Source: Mycolicibacterium arabiense
GTDB taxonomy: Bacteria; Actinomycetota; Actinomycetes; Mycobacteriales; Mycobacteriaceae
Direction: 5' to 3'
Length of the DNA: 64,000 nucleotides
Assembly (NCBI RefSeq): GCF_010731815.2
Contig: NZ_AP022593.1
Coordinates: 3,100,001-3,164,000, forward strand
Made by a program: the position numbers and the translations under genes. Shown piece after piece: positions 33,640-41,922 of this stretch. A model generated the notes under the pieces. The model saw only the letters and a list, made by a program, of their open reading frames with translations, had not been told where the DNA came from and did not search any database. Position 1 is the stretch's first letter. Each line of letters starts with the position of its first letter.

Positions 33640-34770
33640 ATGGGCGGCAAGTTGCGCAGTTTGACGCGGTGGAGCGTGGCTCCGGCGCGAGACGTCGAGA
33701 CGGCGACCACGCCGAAGGTGAACGTCCTGCGGGGACTGGCGGCCAGGGCGACCACACCGCTGCTTCCCGACGACTACCTGAAGCTGATCAACCCGCTCTG
33801 GTCGGCACGGGAACTGCGGGGCGTCGTCGTGGACGTCCGGCGCGAGACCGAGGACTCGGCGACCGTCGTCATCAAGCCGGGCTGGGGCTTCAGCGGGAAC
33901 TACCTCCCAGGCCAGTACCTGGGCATCGGCCTTCGGGTCGACGGCCGATGGCACTGGCGTTCCTACTCGCTGACCTCGGTTCCGCGGCAGGACGGCGGCC
34001 ACGTATCGATCACCGTCAAGGCCACTCCCGAGGGCTTCCTGTCCACCCACCTCGTCAACGGCGTGCAGCCGGGCACCGTCGTCCGGCTGGCCACGCCCAA
34101 GGGCGATTTCGCGCTGCCTGATCCGGCGCCACCGTCACTGCTGTTCATCACGGCGGGCAGCGGCATCACGCCGATCATGGCGATGCTCCGTTCGCTCAAG
34201 GCGCGCGGCGAACGGCCAGACATAGTGCACATCCACAGCGCCCGCACCGCCGAGGACGTGATCTTCCACGACGAGTTGCGCACGCTGGAGCAGGAGCAGC
34301 CCAACTACCGCCTGCACCTCCAGCTGACGGCGGAGATGGGCAAGATCGACTTCGCCGAGTTGGACGAGGTCGTCGCCGACTGGGCCGACCGCTCCGCATG
34401 GGCATGCGGCCCGACCGAGATGCTCGACGCCGCCGAGGACACCTGGACCCGGGCCGGGATTCGGGACTCCCTGCACACCGAGCGCTTCACCATCGCCCGC
34501 ACCGACAAGGGCGGCGAGGGCGGCACGGTCCTGTTCAAGAAGTCCGGCCAGAGCGTCGAGGTGGACGGCGCGACCACGCTGCTGCAGGCCGGCGAGGACG
34601 CCGGCATCCAGATGCCCTTCGGGTGCCGCATGGGCATCTGCCAATCCTGCGTTCTGCCACTGGAATCCGGTTACGTCCGGGACATCCGGTCGGGCAACGA
34701 GCACGGCGAAGGCGACCGAATCCAGACCTGCATCTCCACCGCATCCGGCGACTGCACCATCGACATCTAA
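33640..34770 (+). CDS. Ferredoxin-NAD(P)H reductase with C-terminal 2Fe-2S domain (Rv3230c-like)
   Basis: A 376-residue electron-transfer protein. The FAD domain has RSYSLTS, the nucleotide domain GSGITPIM and the closing CGPTEML, and the C-terminal plant-type 2Fe-2S domain has C-x4-C-x2-C-x29-C (CRMGICQSC, then CIST). It passes electrons from NAD(P)H to the desaturase. In M. tuberculosis Rv3230c does this for DesA3, and here the desaturase follows after only nine bases, so the pairing is conserved. It lies at a different place in the genome from the M. tuberculosis order. Confidence 0.9.
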   Translation: MGGKLRSLTRWSVAPARDVETATTPKVNVLRGLAARATTPLLPDDYLKLINPLWSARELRGVVVDVRRETEDSATVVIKPGWGFSGNYLPGQYLGIGLRVDGRWHWRSYSLTSVPRQDGGHVSITVKATPEGFLSTHLVNGVQPGTVVRLATPKGDFALPDPAPPSLLFITAGSGITPIMAMLRSLKARGERPDIVHIHSARTAEDVIFHDELRTLEQEQPNYRLHLQLTAEMGKIDFAELDEVVADWADRSAWACGPTEMLDAAEDTWTRAGIRDSLHTERFTIARTDKGGEGGTVLFKKSGQSVEVDGATTLLQAGEDAGIQMPFGCRMGICQSCVLPLESGYVRDIRSGNEHGEGDRIQTCISTASGDCTIDI

Positions 34771-34779
34771 GGCGACGAC

Positions 34780-36009
34780 ATGGCCATCAGCGACATCAAG
34801 CAGTACACCCACCTGTCCGCAGAGGACGTCGAGGAGCTGGGGCGCGAACTCGACACGATCCGAGTCGACATCGAGGAGTCGCGCGGCGAGCGCGACGCCC
34901 GCTACATCCGTCGAACCATCCAGCTGCAGCGCGGCCTCGTGGTCGGCAGCCGCGTGGTCCTGATGGCGAGCCGCAACCGGTATGCCTGGGCTCTGGGCAC
35001 CGCCATGCTCGCCACCGGCAAGATCATCGAGAACATGGAGTTGGGCCACAACATCACCCACGGTCAGTGGGACTGGATGAACGATCCCGAGATCCACTCC
35101 ACCGAATGGGAGTGGGACACGACGTCACCCACGGAGCACTGGAAGAAGTCGCACAACTTCATCCATCACAAGTACACCAACATCGTCGGTCTCGACGACG
35201 ACATCGGTTACGGCATCATGCGTCTCACGCGCGACCAGCGCTGGGAGAAGTGGATGATCGGCAACCCGATCTACAACATCTTGCTCGGCACGCTGTTCGA
35301 GTGGGGCGTCGCCCTGCACGGGGTCGAGACCACCAAGTGGCGCAAGGGCGAGAAGTCCATGGCCGAGGTCCGCAAGGACCTGAAGATCATCGGCAAGAAG
35401 GTCGGAAAGCAGGTCGGCAAGGACTACGTCGTCTTCCCGGCCCTCGCGGGACCGGGGTGGAAGCACACCCTCGGCGCGAACGCGGTGGCGAACCTGATCC
35501 GCAACTACTGGTCGTACATGGTGATCTTCTGCGGCCACTTCCCCGACGGCGCAGAGAAGTTCACGAAGGAGGAGTTCGAGAACGAGACCCAGGCCGAGTG
35601 GTATCTGCGTCAGATGCTCGGCTCGGCCAACTTCAACGCCGGCCCGTTGATGGCGTTCATGAGTGGCAACCTCTGCTACCAGATCGAGCACCACATGTTC
35701 CCCGACCTGCCGAGCAACCGCTACGCCGAGATCGCGGTCCGGGTGCGTGCGCTGTGCGAGAAATACGACCTGCCCTACACGACGGGGCCCCTCCTGCGGC
35801 AGTACGGCCAGTCGTTCGTGACGATCGCGAAGCTGGCGCTACCGGACAAGTACCTCAAGGCGACGTCCGACGATGCGCCGGAGACGAACTCGGAGCGCAA
35901 GTTCACCCGAGCGGGTCGGCTACGGAACGCCTACGTCGATCCCGCTACGGGGCGGCGCCGTGGACTGCGGACCGCAATCCGGGAACTGCAGACGGCCGGA
36001 GCGGCGTAG
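34780..36009 (+). CDS. desA3: Membrane acyl-CoA delta-9 desaturase DesA3
   Basis: A 409-residue di-iron membrane desaturase that introduces the delta-9 double bond into stearoyl-CoA, giving oleate for phospholipids and triglycerides. The three histidine boxes are present: H90NITH94, H125NFIHH130 and QIEHHMFP near residue 305. Hydrophobic segments around residues 65-90 and 245-310 fit the fold. It shares a transcript with its reductase. A hairpin directly after the stop is a likely terminator. Confidence 0.92.
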   Translation: MAISDIKQYTHLSAEDVEELGRELDTIRVDIEESRGERDARYIRRTIQLQRGLVVGSRVVLMASRNRYAWALGTAMLATGKIIENMELGHNITHGQWDWMNDPEIHSTEWEWDTTSPTEHWKKSHNFIHHKYTNIVGLDDDIGYGIMRLTRDQRWEKWMIGNPIYNILLGTLFEWGVALHGVETTKWRKGEKSMAEVRKDLKIIGKKVGKQVGKDYVVFPALAGPGWKHTLGANAVANLIRNYWSYMVIFCGHFPDGAEKFTKEEFENETQAEWYLRQMLGSANFNAGPLMAFMSGNLCYQIEHHMFPDLPSNRYAEIAVRVRALCEKYDLPYTTGPLLRQYGQSFVTIAKLALPDKYLKATSDDAPETNSERKFTRAGRLRNAYVDPATGRRRGLRTAIRELQTAGAA

Positions 36010-36033
36010 CCGACGCCTCGGCCTCGGCGTCGG
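36010..36033 (+). terminator. Hairpin terminator after desA3
   Basis: CCGACGCC at 36010-36017 and GGCGTCGG at 36026-36033 form a perfect 8-bp GC-rich stem with an eight-base loop, starting one base after the desA3 stop. There is no T-run, common in mycobacteria. It could also serve the convergent TetR gene. Confidence 0.6.
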
Positions 36034-36045
36034 TACGGCCGTTCA

Positions 36046-36723
36046 CTAATTGGGTTGCCGACGCTGCTCGCGGAGGTAGCCGAGGAAGCGTGGGGCCACC
36101 TCGGGAACGACGATGGCGGGCAGCATGACGTCCCACAGGTCGGCCATTCGGGTGACCACGTCGGAGTCGCCAGGGGTCAGACCGGCAACGGCCCACGCAC
36201 CGTACGACGCCGACGCGACCGATCGGCCGACGACCTCGGGGTCCAGATCGTTGCGGACGTCGCCTTGGCGCTGCCCCCTGTCGAACTGTGCACCCAATGC
36301 GTCGGACCACGCCGCGAAGTACCGCCCCGCCTGACCCGTCGCCTGGCCGACGGTGTGCAGAAGCTGCGATCCCACGCGCACACCCGCATCACTGACGTGC
36401 AGCGACGCGACGGCAAACGTACCCCGGATCGCGGCCTCGACGGCCGGACCGCCCGCGTCGGTCGCGACGAACGCCGCAAGGACCCTGGCGTTGGCCTCGG
36501 CGAGGATGGCCTTCGCGACTGAGTCCTTGTCTCCGAAGTGGTGGTAGAAGGCGCCGCCGGTCATCCCCGACTGGGCGATGATCTCGCGCGTCCCGGTCGC
36601 CGGATAACCCTGCTCGGCGAACAATCGGATCGCCGAATCCACGATCCGGCGACGCGTTACGACAGACCTCGTCTGCACGCGCTTCTCCGACGGGCGTCCA
36701 CCGTCATCGATCGTCGTGTTCAC
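36046..36723 (-). CDS. TetR-family regulator
   Basis: A 225-residue TetR repressor with the helix-turn-helix near residues 20-65 (TRRRIVDSAIRLFAEQGYPATGTREIIAQSG, then GAFYHHFGDKDSV). The remainder is the helical dimer and ligand domain, similar to AcrR/NemR types. GTG 36723 (VNTTIDDGG) is chosen over the longer frame to 36756. It is convergent with desA3 and faces a 129-bp gap before a LysR gene; no divergent target gene is evident. Confidence 0.85.
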   Translation of the reverse strand: MNTTIDDGGRPSEKRVQTRSVVTRRRIVDSAIRLFAEQGYPATGTREIIAQSGMTGGAFYHHFGDKDSVAKAILAEANARVLAAFVATDAGGPAVEAAIRGTFAVASLHVSDAGVRVGSQLLHTVGQATGQAGRYFAAWSDALGAQFDRGQRQGDVRNDLDPEVVGRSVASASYGAWAVAGLTPGDSDVVTRMADLWDVMLPAIVVPEVAPRFLGYLREQRRQPN

Positions 36724-36852
36724 GTGTCTGGCTTCTTCCAGTAGGCAGGTCGACACCGCTTTTCGGTGTACGAGTGTTTACTCACCGTACCAAAACAGAG
36801 CCGCCAGGGTTAGCGACGTTGATCACAGCCCGTACGAGCGGGCCGGTGCGAA

Positions 36853-37719
36853 TCAGCCCTGCAGGCCGGCGTTCGCCGCTGAGCACACGGCATCCGTCAG
36901 CCTCGCGACCAGGGAACTGTCGAGCTTCCAGCACTGCCAGAACAGCGGGACGTCGAGATGTGCGTTGGAGATGCGGACCAATTCCCGATCGGCTCCGGCC
37001 AGCGGCTGGGGGAACATCCCCCACCCCAGACCGGCGCGGACGGCGGCGGCGAATCCCTCGGCGGTCGGGACGTAGTGGGTCGGCGGCGCGATCGGCCGCT
37101 TGAACACTCGGCGCAGGAACATCTCCTGCAGTGCATCGTCGCGATTCCACGCGATGTGCGGCGCGGAGGCGGCGTTACGAGCGGTGAAACCGGTCCCGAA
37201 GTACCGGTCCATGAAGGAGCTCGACGCCGTCGGCACGTACCGCATCACGCCGAGCCGCTGTACCCGGCACCCGGGCACCGGCGCCCGCTCGGTCGTGACG
37301 GCCCCCATCACCACGCCCTCGCGGAGCAGTCGCGCCGAATGGTCCTGATCCTCGATGCGTAGGTCGAACAGGACGGAGTCCAGGCGCTCGAACACCGATG
37401 GGAACCACGTGGCCATCGAATCGGCGTTGACGGCCAACGCGATTCGCGGGGCCGGGACCTGGTCGCCGCCCACCTCGGCCAGCGCCTCCGCCTCCAGCAG
37501 GGCGGTCTGCGCCGCCAGGCGCAGCAGAGGCACCCCCGCCGGGGTGACCGTGCACGGACGCTCGCGACGGACGAGCACCTGGCCCACCCGCTGTTCCAGC
37601 GCCTTGATGCGCTGGCTCACCGCCGACGGCGTGACGTGCAGCGACGCCGCCGCGGCGTCGAACGATCCGGTCTCGACGACGGCGGCGAGTGCTGCCAGCT
37701 GTTCACCGTCGAGCGCCAC
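36853..37719 (-). CDS. LysR-family regulator, ArgP/LysG type
   Basis: A 288-residue LysR regulator of the ArgP (IciA) branch: LAALAAVVETGSFDAAAASLHVTPSAVSQRIKALE is the DNA-binding helix set, with the ArgP-type CTVTPAGVPLLRLA continuation. Relatives sense lysine or arginine and usually activate a divergent LysE-type exporter; here the upstream neighbour is a same-strand GADEF-EAL gene and no exporter is present. TAGCAT six bases before the GTG start indicates a leaderless mRNA. Confidence 0.87.
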   Translation of the reverse strand: MALDGEQLAALAAVVETGSFDAAAASLHVTPSAVSQRIKALEQRVGQVLVRRERPCTVTPAGVPLLRLAAQTALLEAEALAEVGGDQVPAPRIALAVNADSMATWFPSVFERLDSVLFDLRIEDQDHSARLLREGVVMGAVTTERAPVPGCRVQRLGVMRYVPTASSSFMDRYFGTGFTARNAASAPHIAWNRDDALQEMFLRRVFKRPIAPPTHYVPTAEGFAAAVRAGLGWGMFPQPLAGADRELVRISNAHLDVPLFWQCWKLDSSLVARLTDAVCSAANAGLQG

Positions 37720-37725
37720 GTCGAA

Positions 37726-37731
37726 ATGCTA
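37726..37731 (-). promoter_or_regulatory. -10 box of leaderless ArgP-type gene
   Basis: TAGCAT on the minus strand lies six bases before GTG 37719. Confidence 0.5.
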
Positions 37732-37742
37732 TGTGACGTGGC

Positions 37743-39533
37743 TCAACGCAGGAGGTTGGGACGCCACGACGGTGCCGGGGCCATGACGTCGAGCAGTTCG
37801 GCGGGACGCTGGGCCTTCCCGAAGTAGAAGCCCTGCGCGAACTCGACTCCGAGACGCCGCAGAACCGACGCCTGCTGCGGCGTTTCGACGCCTTCGGCTA
37901 TCACCGTCAGGTGCAGCGCGTCGGCGAGTGCCGCGACTGCCCGCAGGAGCGGCGGCGGTTCGCACGACGTGGGCGTCACCACCGCCACGAACGACGCGTC
38001 GAGCTTCAAGAAGTCGGTGGGCAGGGCCTGCAGCCTGCTCAATGACGAGTAGCCGGTGCCGAAGTCGTCGATGGCTACCTGCACGCCGCCCCGGCGCAGT
38101 GCCGTTAGGGCTTCCAGCGCCGAGGGCCGGTCGACGTCGATAACGCTCTCGGTGACCTCGAGCACCAAACGTTGGGCGGGCCAACCGGTTTCGGCGAGAG
38201 TATCGAACACCTGATTGGCGTAGCCCTTTTGAACCAATTCGAGGCCAGAGACGTTGACGCTCAACCACATCGACGAGTGTGGGGCGTCGCCTCGGATCCG
38301 CTGCGCATCGAGACACGCGCGGCGCAGGACGTAGTGATCGAGCGCGGCGATGAGGTTGTTCTCCTCCGCCACCCGGATCACCTCGTAGGGCGACAGATCG
38401 GGACGTGACGGCGGCGACCAGCGCAACAGCGCCTCGATGCCCACCAGATCGCCATCCGAGAGCGCCACGACGGGCTGATATCGCACGTCGAGCGCCTCGG
38501 CGGCGAGCGCGTCGCTCAGTTCGACCGCCACGGGTGGCAGGTTCGCGGATTCGACCATCGTCCGGTTCCGGCCACTGCGCTTGGCCCGGCGTAGCGCGGT
38601 GTCGGCACGGGCGACCACGACCGACACCGACTCGCCTGGTTGCCACGTCGTGACGCCTGCCGAACACCCCATCGACACTGCGTCGCGCAGTCGGTGGGTG
38701 AGCGAAACCGCTTGCTGGTCCGTGCCGTTGGGCAGTAGCACAGTGAACTCGTCGGCGCCACGGCGCGCGAGGACGTGTTCGGGTTCGAGCACGTTCCGCC
38801 ACGCCGCGACGATCTCCTGCATGACTTCGTCGGCAACCCGGCCACCGAATTGGTCGTGGATGGCGCCGTAGCCGTCGATACAGACGAACACGACCGCAGG
38901 CGCAAGCCCGCCCGTCCGTGCTCGTCGAACGGCGACGCCGAGGACTCGATCGAACCCGCGGCGGTTCAGCAGGCCGGTGACGTCGTCGAGTTCGGCGTTG
39001 AACACCAGCCGTCCGAGGATGGCGATCACTATCCCGATGGCCACCGTGGTGCCCGATGCGACCAGACCGGACCACCACGGCACGGTCGACGTCATCGCCA
39101 TGGCCGTCGTGCAGCACACCAGCGACGCGCCCAACTGCAGAGCCGCCGCGGGCCAGGCGACGAAGAACGCCGCGCAGGCGATGAAGACGTAGAGGGTGGC
39201 GAAGGAGACCGCCACCGACGGGTTCGCCGACTCGTACACCGACACGGTTATCTGAAGAGTCGCCGTCAGCACCATCAGATGGAACTGCCACAACCGCAGC
39301 CGCTCACCCCACAGCAACACCGCCAACCCGACGACGCCTGCGACGGCCGCGTTGCCGCACTGCACGGAGGTGTTCGTGAAACTCGACGGTGCGAGACTGG
39401 TCATCAGCACCACCAACACGCCTCCGAACAGGAAGCATGATCCACCGATGCGTGTCATCAACAGGGGCGTCGCAATACCCGGCCACATGTCGACGCGCGT
39501 CAGCGCCGTCCATCCCCCAGGATCCCACCCCAC
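37743..39533 (-). CDS. Membrane GGDEF-EAL protein, likely c-di-GMP phosphodiesterase
   Basis: About 596 residues: six or so membrane helices, a GGDEF-like domain whose signature is RGADEF, then an EAL domain with its catalytic set intact (GIEALLRW, LSVNVSG, LVLEVTES, VAIDDFGTGYSSL, LKLDASF, VIAEGVET). The EAL half should hydrolyse c-di-GMP; the altered GGDEF site probably serves GTP sensing or is inactive, though GADEF variants can be active. GTG 39533 is preferred to TTG 39554 because TACAGT lies six bases upstream. It follows nothing on its strand and precedes the ArgP-type regulator. Confidence 0.85.
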   Translation of the reverse strand: MGWDPGGWTALTRVDMWPGIATPLLMTRIGGSCFLFGGVLVVLMTSLAPSSFTNTSVQCGNAAVAGVVGLAVLLWGERLRLWQFHLMVLTATLQITVSVYESANPSVAVSFATLYVFIACAAFFVAWPAAALQLGASLVCCTTAMAMTSTVPWWSGLVASGTTVAIGIVIAILGRLVFNAELDDVTGLLNRRGFDRVLGVAVRRARTGGLAPAVVFVCIDGYGAIHDQFGGRVADEVMQEIVAAWRNVLEPEHVLARRGADEFTVLLPNGTDQQAVSLTHRLRDAVSMGCSAGVTTWQPGESVSVVVARADTALRRAKRSGRNRTMVESANLPPVAVELSDALAAEALDVRYQPVVALSDGDLVGIEALLRWSPPSRPDLSPYEVIRVAEENNLIAALDHYVLRRACLDAQRIRGDAPHSSMWLSVNVSGLELVQKGYANQVFDTLAETGWPAQRLVLEVTESVIDVDRPSALEALTALRRGGVQVAIDDFGTGYSSLSRLQALPTDFLKLDASFVAVVTPTSCEPPPLLRAVAALADALHLTVIAEGVETPQQASVLRRLGVEFAQGFYFGKAQRPAELLDVMAPAPSWRPNLLR

Positions 39534-39539
39534 GTTGCC

Positions 39540-39545
39540 ACTGTA
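39540..39545 (-). promoter_or_regulatory. -10 box of leaderless GGDEF-EAL gene
   Basis: TACAGT on the minus strand lies six bases before GTG 39533, which sets the start of the gene. Confidence 0.5.
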
Positions 39546-39568
39546 GCCTGGCAAAGTCGGCGATGAGG

Positions 39569-40576
39569 CTAGATCTCAGCGTTTCGGTTCGGCGGCGCGG
39601 TACTGCCGCGAACCACGAGCGTGGGCGGGACGACGACGTCCACGGCGGCCGCGCCGGTCTCGCCGCCGTCCAACCGCTCGACCAGTCGGGCGAGGGCGGT
39701 ACGGGCAAGCACGTGTGCCTCCTGCCGGACGGTGGTCAGGTCGACGTGAGCCAGGCGAGCCAACGGGCTGTCGTCGAACCCGACTACCGAGACTTGCCGC
39801 GGCACGTCGACGCGGGCACGGACGAGCACGTCGAGAACACCCAGCGCGCAGCGGTCGTTGAACGCGAAGATCGCCGATGGCAGCGGTACGCCGGACTCCA
39901 GGAGTTCGGTGGCGGCGGCAGCGCCGTCACGCTCGGTCAGGCCTCCGGCGCGCAGAATCGGTTCGAAACCCGTTGCCCGCATGCGGTTTCCGTACCCGCG
40001 ACGGCGTTCGGCCGCGCCGGGGGCACGCCCGCCGTCGAGGTGCACGATGCTGCGATGCCCCAGCGCGATCAGGTGATCGACGGCCAGTGCTGCGCCGGCG
40101 ACGTCGTCACTGCGCACCGCGTCGACGCCTCGTATGCGCCGCGCAACCGAGACCACCGGCACGCGGGTGTCGAGTTCGACCAACTCGCGCGCCGACGTGC
40201 CAGGGCCGAGGAGCACGATCCCCTCGCAGCGATCGTCGACCAGCGCGTGCAACGCCCGGCGCTCGTCGTGATGCGGGGTGACACCGCTGAGCACGACGTC
40301 GTAGTCGGTCTCCCGGGCAGCCGCGTACACCCCGTCGACGAGTTCGGCGTGGAATTCCTGGCCGACGCCGAACATGACCCCGATGAGGCGCGTGCGCAAC
40401 TGCCGCAGGCGCCGCGCCCGCGGGTCGGGGCGATATCCGATCTCCTGGGCTGCGGCGCGAACCCGGACGCGGGTCGCGTCGCTCGCGCCTGGCGCCTCGC
40501 GCATGACGATCGACACCAGTGCGCGCGAGACACCCGCGCGACGCGCCACGTCGTCCAGCGTCGGCCGGGTATGCAC
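39569..40576 (-). CDS. LacI-family transcriptional regulator
   Basis: A 335-residue LacI/GalR repressor. The N-terminal helix-turn-helix plus hinge is TLDDVARRAGVSRALVSIVMRE, followed by the periplasmic-binding-protein-like effector domain (LIGVMFG, IVLLGPG, VVSVARR, FAFNDRCALGVLDVL, VVGFDDSPLA). GTG 40576 is set by a -10 seven bases upstream. Its own promoter is overlapped by a LacI-type palindrome, so autoregulation is likely. No sugar transport or catabolic gene lies next to it; the effector is unknown. Confidence 0.88.
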   Translation of the reverse strand: MHTRPTLDDVARRAGVSRALVSIVMREAPGASDATRVRVRAAAQEIGYRPDPRARRLRQLRTRLIGVMFGVGQEFHAELVDGVYAAARETDYDVVLSGVTPHHDERRALHALVDDRCEGIVLLGPGTSARELVELDTRVPVVSVARRIRGVDAVRSDDVAGAALAVDHLIALGHRSIVHLDGGRAPGAAERRRGYGNRMRATGFEPILRAGGLTERDGAAAATELLESGVPLPSAIFAFNDRCALGVLDVLVRARVDVPRQVSVVGFDDSPLARLAHVDLTTVRQEAHVLARTALARLVERLDGGETGAAAVDVVVPPTLVVRGSTAPPNRNAEI

Positions 40577-40583
40577 GGCTCCC

Positions 40584-40589
40584 ACCTTA
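40584..40589 (-). promoter_or_regulatory. -10 box of leaderless lacI-type gene
   Basis: TAAGGT on the minus strand lies seven bases before GTG 40576 and is overlapped by the operator at 40587-40600. Confidence 0.5.
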
Positions 40590-40600
40590 GAACGTTCCAA
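40587..40600. promoter_or_regulatory. LacI-type operator
   Basis: TTAGAACGTTCCAA is palindromic at 12 of 14 positions around a central CG, the form of GalR/LacI-family operators. It covers the -10 box of the regulator gene, so the protein probably represses itself. Confidence 0.6.
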
Positions 40601-40715
40601 TGGATCGGCGGCACCACGAGCGGCTCCGAACTGGCCCTCTGCTCGGAACTCGGCTCCGCCGTTGAGATCTGGCCTCCGAGGCAGGGTTCACCTCGATGCC
40701 GGACTACGTGCGTCC

Positions 40716-40721
40716 TACGCT
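40716..40721 (+). promoter_or_regulatory. -10 box of leaderless thioesterase gene
   Basis: TACGCT lies six bases before ATG 40728. Confidence 0.5.
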
Positions 40722-40727
40722 GACCAG

Positions 40728-41192
40728 ATGAGTCTGGTCGGCACGGCGCCGCGTCCGCACCCCGCACGACTGCTCCCGCAGACCTACCCGGTGCACGACG
40801 CCATCGACGCCCGCTACGGCGACATGGACACCAACGGACACCTCAACAACCTCGCGCTGGCGTCACTGCACGAGAACTGTCGCGCGACGCTGAACCGGAC
40901 GGTGTTCCCCGGCGTGTACGACCTCGCCAGCCGTCGGATCCGCATCGTCACCGCCTCCACCGTCGTGCACTTCGTGCGGGAGGCGCACTGGCCGGCGAGG
41001 ATCGGCACGGCCATCGGGGTCGGCCGGATCGGACGCACGTCGTACGTCGCGTCCACCGCGCTGTTCGTCGCCGAGGAATGCGTGAGCCTGTGCGACACCG
41101 TCCTGGTGACGCTGGACGACGACGGCCCGACGCCGATCCCCGACGAGGCCCGCGAACGGCTCGCGTCGCTCGGACTCACCGCAGCGGACTGA
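40728..41192 (+). CDS. Acyl-CoA thioesterase, hotdog fold (4HBT type)
   Basis: A 154-residue hotdog-fold protein. The family pattern is DARYGDMDTNGHLNNLAL, where D in YGDMD is the usual catalytic acid of 4-hydroxybenzoyl-CoA-type thioesterases, and the long helix and VHFVREAHWPARIGTA strand follow. It should hydrolyse an acyl-CoA thioester; the acyl group is unknown. The upstream frame is longer, but the start is set by the -10 box. It is divergent from the LacI gene and convergent with the next gene. Confidence 0.83.
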   Translation: MSLVGTAPRPHPARLLPQTYPVHDAIDARYGDMDTNGHLNNLALASLHENCRATLNRTVFPGVYDLASRRIRIVTASTVVHFVREAHWPARIGTAIGVGRIGRTSYVASTALFVAEECVSLCDTVLVTLDDDGPTPIPDEARERLASLGLTAAD

Positions 41193-41198
41193 CGCTCG

Positions 41199-41870
41199 TT
41201 AGCGGCCGAGTTCGCCCGCGATGCCGCGCTCGATGCCGAGTCGGGTGGCCTGCGGCAGCACGACCAGACCCTGGAGTTCGCGGTCGGCGAGTTCGAGCGA
41301 CTGGGCGCGTTCGCGTGGCGTCGCAGAAGGATCCGCTGCGACCCGCAACAGGTTCTGCGCGCGCGACATCCGCTGCTGCGCCTCGCGTGAGAAGTCGCTG
41401 CGGCGCAAGCGTTGCGCCTCGGCTTCGGCGGCGTTGAAGGCCGTCACGTAGTCCTCGACGGCGCTCAGGTACTCCGCGGCGGACTGGCGGTCGTCCAGCA
41501 GGTCCTCTGCCCGCGCAGGCCGCAGCAAATCGGCACGCAGCTTGGCCTTGTGGAAGGCCATCACCTTCGGGTCCCCGACGTCGGTCATCAACGGGAAGTC
41601 CAGCAGCTTGGCCGCATCGAGTTCGTAGTCGAGCCAGCGCGCATCGATGCGGTCGTGCTCGTCGACGGTGCGGACGATGGTTCGCCACAGCACCGTCCGG
41701 TCGCGGCCGGCGTCGGCGTCGGGTAGCGGTCGCGCGGCAGGCGCGTCGTCGCCGGGAATCTCGTCCCGCTGACCGCCGACGCGCCGGAACGTCCGCCAGC
41801 CGGCATAGAGCGCCCCTGCCAGCGGCACGAGGATGAGCAGCAGCTCGGCCAACCGGAACAGAATGCCCAC
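41199..41870 (-). CDS. Membrane-anchored protein of unknown function
   Basis: A 223-residue protein with one N-terminal membrane helix (RLAELLLILVPLAGALYAGW, about 6-25) and a charged, mostly helical cytoplasmic or exported remainder with RTIVRTVDEHDRIDARWLDYELDAAKLLDFP. I do not recognise the family beyond a conserved actinobacterial look. The GTG start has CATGCT six bases upstream, a weak leaderless -10. It is divergent from the purine permease gene. Confidence 0.7.
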   Translation of the reverse strand: MGILFRLAELLLILVPLAGALYAGWRTFRRVGGQRDEIPGDDAPAARPLPDADAGRDRTVLWRTIVRTVDEHDRIDARWLDYELDAAKLLDFPLMTDVGDPKVMAFHKAKLRADLLRPARAEDLLDDRQSAAEYLSAVEDYVTAFNAAEAEAQRLRRSDFSREAQQRMSRAQNLLRVAADPSATPRERAQSLELADRELQGLVVLPQATRLGIERGIAGELGR

Positions 41871-41910
41871 GTTTCCAGCATGCCACCGCCCGCGATCGCC
41901 GCCGCGAACT

Positions 41911-41916
41911 TAGGGT
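41911..41916 (+). promoter_or_regulatory. -10 box of leaderless permease gene
   Basis: TAGGGT lies six bases before ATG 41923. Confidence 0.5.
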
Positions 41917-41922
41917 CGACGC

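Noticed and set aside
36767..36800. TetR operator in GTAC-rich sequence before the 36046 gene
   Set aside because: The GAGT-N4-ACTC core has only 4-bp arms and the outer GTAC bases do not share its centre.
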